DNA from: Coleophoma eucalyptorum | Taxonomy: Eukaryota > Ascomycota > Leotiomycetes > Helotiales > Dermateaceae | Reading direction: 5' to 3' | Assembly (NCBI GenBank): GCA_026120035.1 | Contig: JALRME010000068.1 | Location: forward strand, 27,576-91,575 | Length of the DNA: 64,000 nt | In this document: in pieces, positions 61,955 to 64,000 of the stretch | Position numbering within the stretch: position 1 is the first letter of the stretch | Layout: each line of letters opens with the position of its first letter | Position numbers and translations under genes: made by a program | Notes under the pieces: generated by a model | The model's input: the letters and a program-made list of their open reading frames with translations, nothing else | The model's database searches: none | Told to the model about the DNA's origin: nothing

Positions 61955-63338
61955 ATAAATGGAAGAGGATATGCAAAGGGCTATAATTGGATCTATAGAT
62001 TCCTTAAACGCCATCCAGACCTTAAGGAATGCTATTTACGTTAGCTAGAGTCCTCTAGGTATAAGGAGTTAACTCCTGAGAAGATTCAGGCTTGGTTTAA
62101 CGTATTCCAGACACGGATTTCTGAGCGGAAGTATAAACTAGAAGACATCTATAATATGGATGAGACTGGATTTATAGTCGGAGGTACTCAAACTACGCGT
62201 ATTATAGTTGATTCTACTCAGAAGTCAAACTGGAAGGTTATAGTAGGCAAGTAGGAGTAGGTAACTATACTTGAGTTTATAAATACAGCTAAAGGGGCTC
62301 TTCCGCCCTTAGTCACTTTTAAGGCTCAAAATACCAACTCAGCATGGATTCCAAAGGATATACCTCTTGACTAGTATTTCTCAACTAGTACGAGTGGATG
62401 GACCTCAAATAGCCATAGTTATAAGTGGCTACTTAAGGTTTTTGAGCCAGAATCTAAGAAGAGGTTAGGTGACCGGCCTCGACTTTAGATTATAGACGGT
62501 CATTCAAGCTATATTATAGGCGATCTTATTGCTCTCTATATAGAGAAGGAGATTGAGCTACTTATTCTACCTCCTTATTGCTCCTATTTGCTTCAGCCAC
62601 TCGATATAGGAGTATACGGGCTAATAAAGCGATATCATACCTCTGAGGTCGATCGATATTCTCGAGCTGGTATATAGCGAATCCAACGAGTAGAATGGAT
62701 AGGACTCTTCCATAAAATCAGAGAAAAGGCACTTACTTCTTCTAATATTAAGGCTAGCTAGAAAGGAGTTGGCTTAGTACCTTTACATCCAAAGAAAGTA
62801 CTTAATATGCTTCCACTTAAACCTCTTTAGCTACCTTCTACTCCACAAATAAGTAGTACTACGTAAGATCTAGACCTCTCTATACTTAAGAGTTCTCCTC
62901 CAGATGGGACTGAATTAAGGCAAGCAAATCTAGTTTTTAATTTAGCTCTAGTAAGCAATAATTCACCTATATCACCAACTCGACGTTATACCAAGAGAAT
63001 GACTAGGCTGATCGAATCTCAGAATGCTAAGATCACTCTACTTCAGAAAGAGCTAAAGGATTATAAGGAGCTACTTGAAACACGAAAGAGAAGGACTAAA
63101 GGCAAGAGAATCAAATTACAAGGCGAATTTGTATTTAGTACAGAGGAAGTACTAAAAATCGTTCGCGAGGTAGAAGAAAAGCTTAAGGAAAAAAAAACCA
63201 CGAGTGCGACGACGCAAGCGTCGAATTGAAGAAGTAGAGGAGGAAATTAAAGAAGAAGAACTAGAGAATAGTTCAAGTGATTCAGAATTAGAATTAGATG
63301 AGTGTGTGGCTCGTAGAACAAGATCAAAGGTAGAATAG
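61955..63338 (+). pseudogene. pogo/Fot1-class transposase (DDE), nonsense-ridden
   Basis: One frame can be followed for about 410 codons. It begins inside the CENPB-type DNA-binding region (YNWIYRFLKRHPDL), then the catalytic DDE_1 domain: NMDETGF (first Asp), IIDGHSSY (second Asp) and LQPLDIGVYG (third Asp). The last two are separated by 35 residues, the DD35D spacing of Fot1-type enzymes. Nine in-frame stops (62042, 62252, 62258, 62372, 62486, 62675, 62759, 62828, 62864; eight TAG and one TAA) interrupt it with no frame change. An A9 run at 63189–63197 then shifts the frame before the usual basic then acidic C-terminus. The N-terminal helix-turn-helix is missing. Confidence 0.9.
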
Positions 63339-63340
63339 TT

Positions 63341-63389
63341 GAAAAAGTGTCCGAGTCCCCTAGATGTCCGAGTTCCCCAGGAGTCACGT
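63341..63389 (-). repeat. right terminal inverted repeat of the pogo-class element
   Basis: Read on the minus strand it matches the left repeat at all but two positions (one at CATCTA/CATCTG, one in GGGGA/GGGAA) and is followed by TA on the genome side. Confidence 0.9.
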
Positions 63390-63591
63390 TATCCAAATAT
63401 CCATAATAGATATTGGCCTACAGCTCTGTGTATCATTTCCCTATCCATTAAAAAGACTATAGCCTAAATTTTAAACCATCATACCCAACAGGTATAAAAT
63501 AAATGTAAGAATATAAAAATCGTGGTTTTGGGTGTACTTTCCAGTGGCGCACAAGCTTATATAGTGTTGCACGAGTTTATGAAGTACATTA

Positions 63592-63904
63592 CCTATGAGA
63601 ACTACGTAAATTCAAAATAGCACTATTGCAATATTCTCGAAAGGTCTTCGTAAGTAGAGTAGCGCAAAGGAGAAAGCGGAAATAATGGACTCTAATTTGG
63701 TTGTCGGTTTTCGGTTTTTCCTACATACTTACATAAATTTTGTATATTTGCTCTGCTTAGCAGCTTAGCAGCTTACTTGCTGTTTTTTCCTATAGGATAA
63801 AATCAATCACTATACTACACTTCTAACAGCGAGCCACCAATCACCAGCCATAGAAAATTTCTGACCATACTTACTATCACTTTATTGGAAGGTAATATTT
63901 AGTA
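63592..63904. other. AT-rich spacer between DNA elements
   Basis: About 310 bp with no coding content. A short direct repeat GCAGCTTAGCAGCTTA occurs near 63760. Confidence 0.4.
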
Positions 63905-63906
63905 TA

Positions 63907-64000
63907 ACGTATTTCCCAAGCGAGTTGAACACCCAAGCGAGTTGAACACTAAAACATACTATCTATGTATTACCCTTGATTATAACTATAATATAGTTAT
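63907..64000 (+). mobile_element. probable left end of another TA-flanked DNA element, cut by the window edge
   Basis: After a TA (63905–63906) the sequence reads ACGTATTTCCCAAGCG, and the motif CCCAAGCGAGTTGAACA occurs twice in direct succession with a 17-bp period. This copies the layout of the pogo-class repeat at 61842 (ACGT, four or five bases, then a 17-bp motif twice) with a different motif sequence. The partner end would lie beyond 64000, so the call rests on layout alone. Confidence 0.45.

Larger units (their letters stand above)
61842..63389 (+). mobile_element. pogo/Fot1-class DNA transposon, 1548 bp, inactivated
   Basis: Near-perfect 49-bp terminal inverted repeats (61842–61890 and 63341–63389, two mismatches) bounded by a TA duplication (61840–61841 and 63390–63391). 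Within each repeat, CTGGGGAACTCGGACA occurs twice with a 17-bp period, a likely transposase-binding pair. The inside holds one long transposase frame with nine stops. Fungal Fot1/Pot2-type elements are near 1.9 kb; this one lacks the part encoding the first DNA-binding half, so it is internally deleted on the left. Confidence 0.9.
61485..63589. mobile_element. outer MITE-like element, about 555 bp plus nested insertion
   Basis: Imperfect terminal inverted repeats of about 48–50 bp: the left end starts ACGTACTTTATAAGC at 61485, and the right end, read on the minus strand from 63589, starts ATGTACTTCATAAAC. They share a GTGC...TATAAGC...GTGC...CCACT pattern with roughly three-quarters identity. 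Each end is flanked by TA (61483–61484 and 63590–63591), as expected for a Tc1/mariner-pogo insertion. When the nested element with one TA is taken out, about 555 bp remains with no coding capacity, so it is a non-autonomous element. The end is diverged, so it is older than the insertion inside it. Confidence 0.65.

Overview
This is a filamentous ascomycete (Pezizomycotina) nuclear segment. The protein-coding genes carry short GT–AG introns, mostly 46–65 bp, with fungal branch points (CTGAC, CTAAC). The gene content is also typical of the group: a Zn2Cys6 regulator, an RTA1-type membrane protein, GH31, GH45 and GH72 enzymes, a Dal5-type transporter, a ChAPs protein and Hir3. Gene structure and protein style suggest a leotiomycete, but that placement is an impression, not a result. 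I found 19 well-supported protein genes, one weak repeat-protein candidate, two dead transposon-derived genes and a nest of DNA transposons. I found no tRNA, rRNA or CRISPR array, and nothing prokaryotic.

Layout. 0.7–9.9 kb is an accessory-type block: a secreted GH31 alpha-glucosidase, a Dal5-family MFS transporter, a SET-domain protein with a signal peptide, and a DUF3237 protein. 9.9–14 kb is AT-rich and gene-poor around one RTA1-like gene. 14–20.1 kb holds a Zn2Cys6 regulator, a kinesin with a large motor insert and a 2-oxoglutarate oxygenase. 21–30 kb is a compact housekeeping block: BRF1 (Pol III initiation) divergent from a PRMT1-type methyltransferase, then an NTF2-like protein and a ChAPs exomer subunit that converge. 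32–35.5 kb carries two secreted glycosidases, GH45 endoglucanase and GPI-anchored GH72 glucanosyltransferase. 37.5–43.5 kb is Hir3, a histone-chaperone subunit. 43.5–48.7 kb is gene-poor with two minisatellites and a tandem duplication. 48.7–59.6 kb holds signal peptidase Sec11, a FAR-17a/AIG1-like membrane protein, a BTB protein, an E2 enzyme and a TBC Rab-GAP. 59.6–64 kb is transposon debris: a broken Ty3/gypsy pol fragment, a pogo/Fot1-class element nested in a MITE-like element, and what looks like the left end of another such element at the window edge.

The genes do not form one obvious pathway. There are functional themes: wall and polysaccharide enzymes (GH31, GH45, GH72), the secretory route (Sec11, ChAPs, TBC GAP), and chromatin or transcription (SET, PRMT1, BRF1, Hir3). 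The Zn2Cys6 regulator and the oxygenase look cluster-like, but there is no polyketide synthase, peptide synthetase or terpene backbone enzyme in the window.

Exon boundaries were worked out by hand and checked so that exon lengths keep the reading frame. The most interesting observations are the three terminal-repeat structures sharing one layout (TA, ACGT, then a motif duplicated about 17 bp apart), a stop-codon pattern typical of RIP in the transposase, an in-frame alternative donor that adds a tryptophan-rich segment to the NTF2-like protein, and tiny coding exons (3, 6, 14 and 20 nt).
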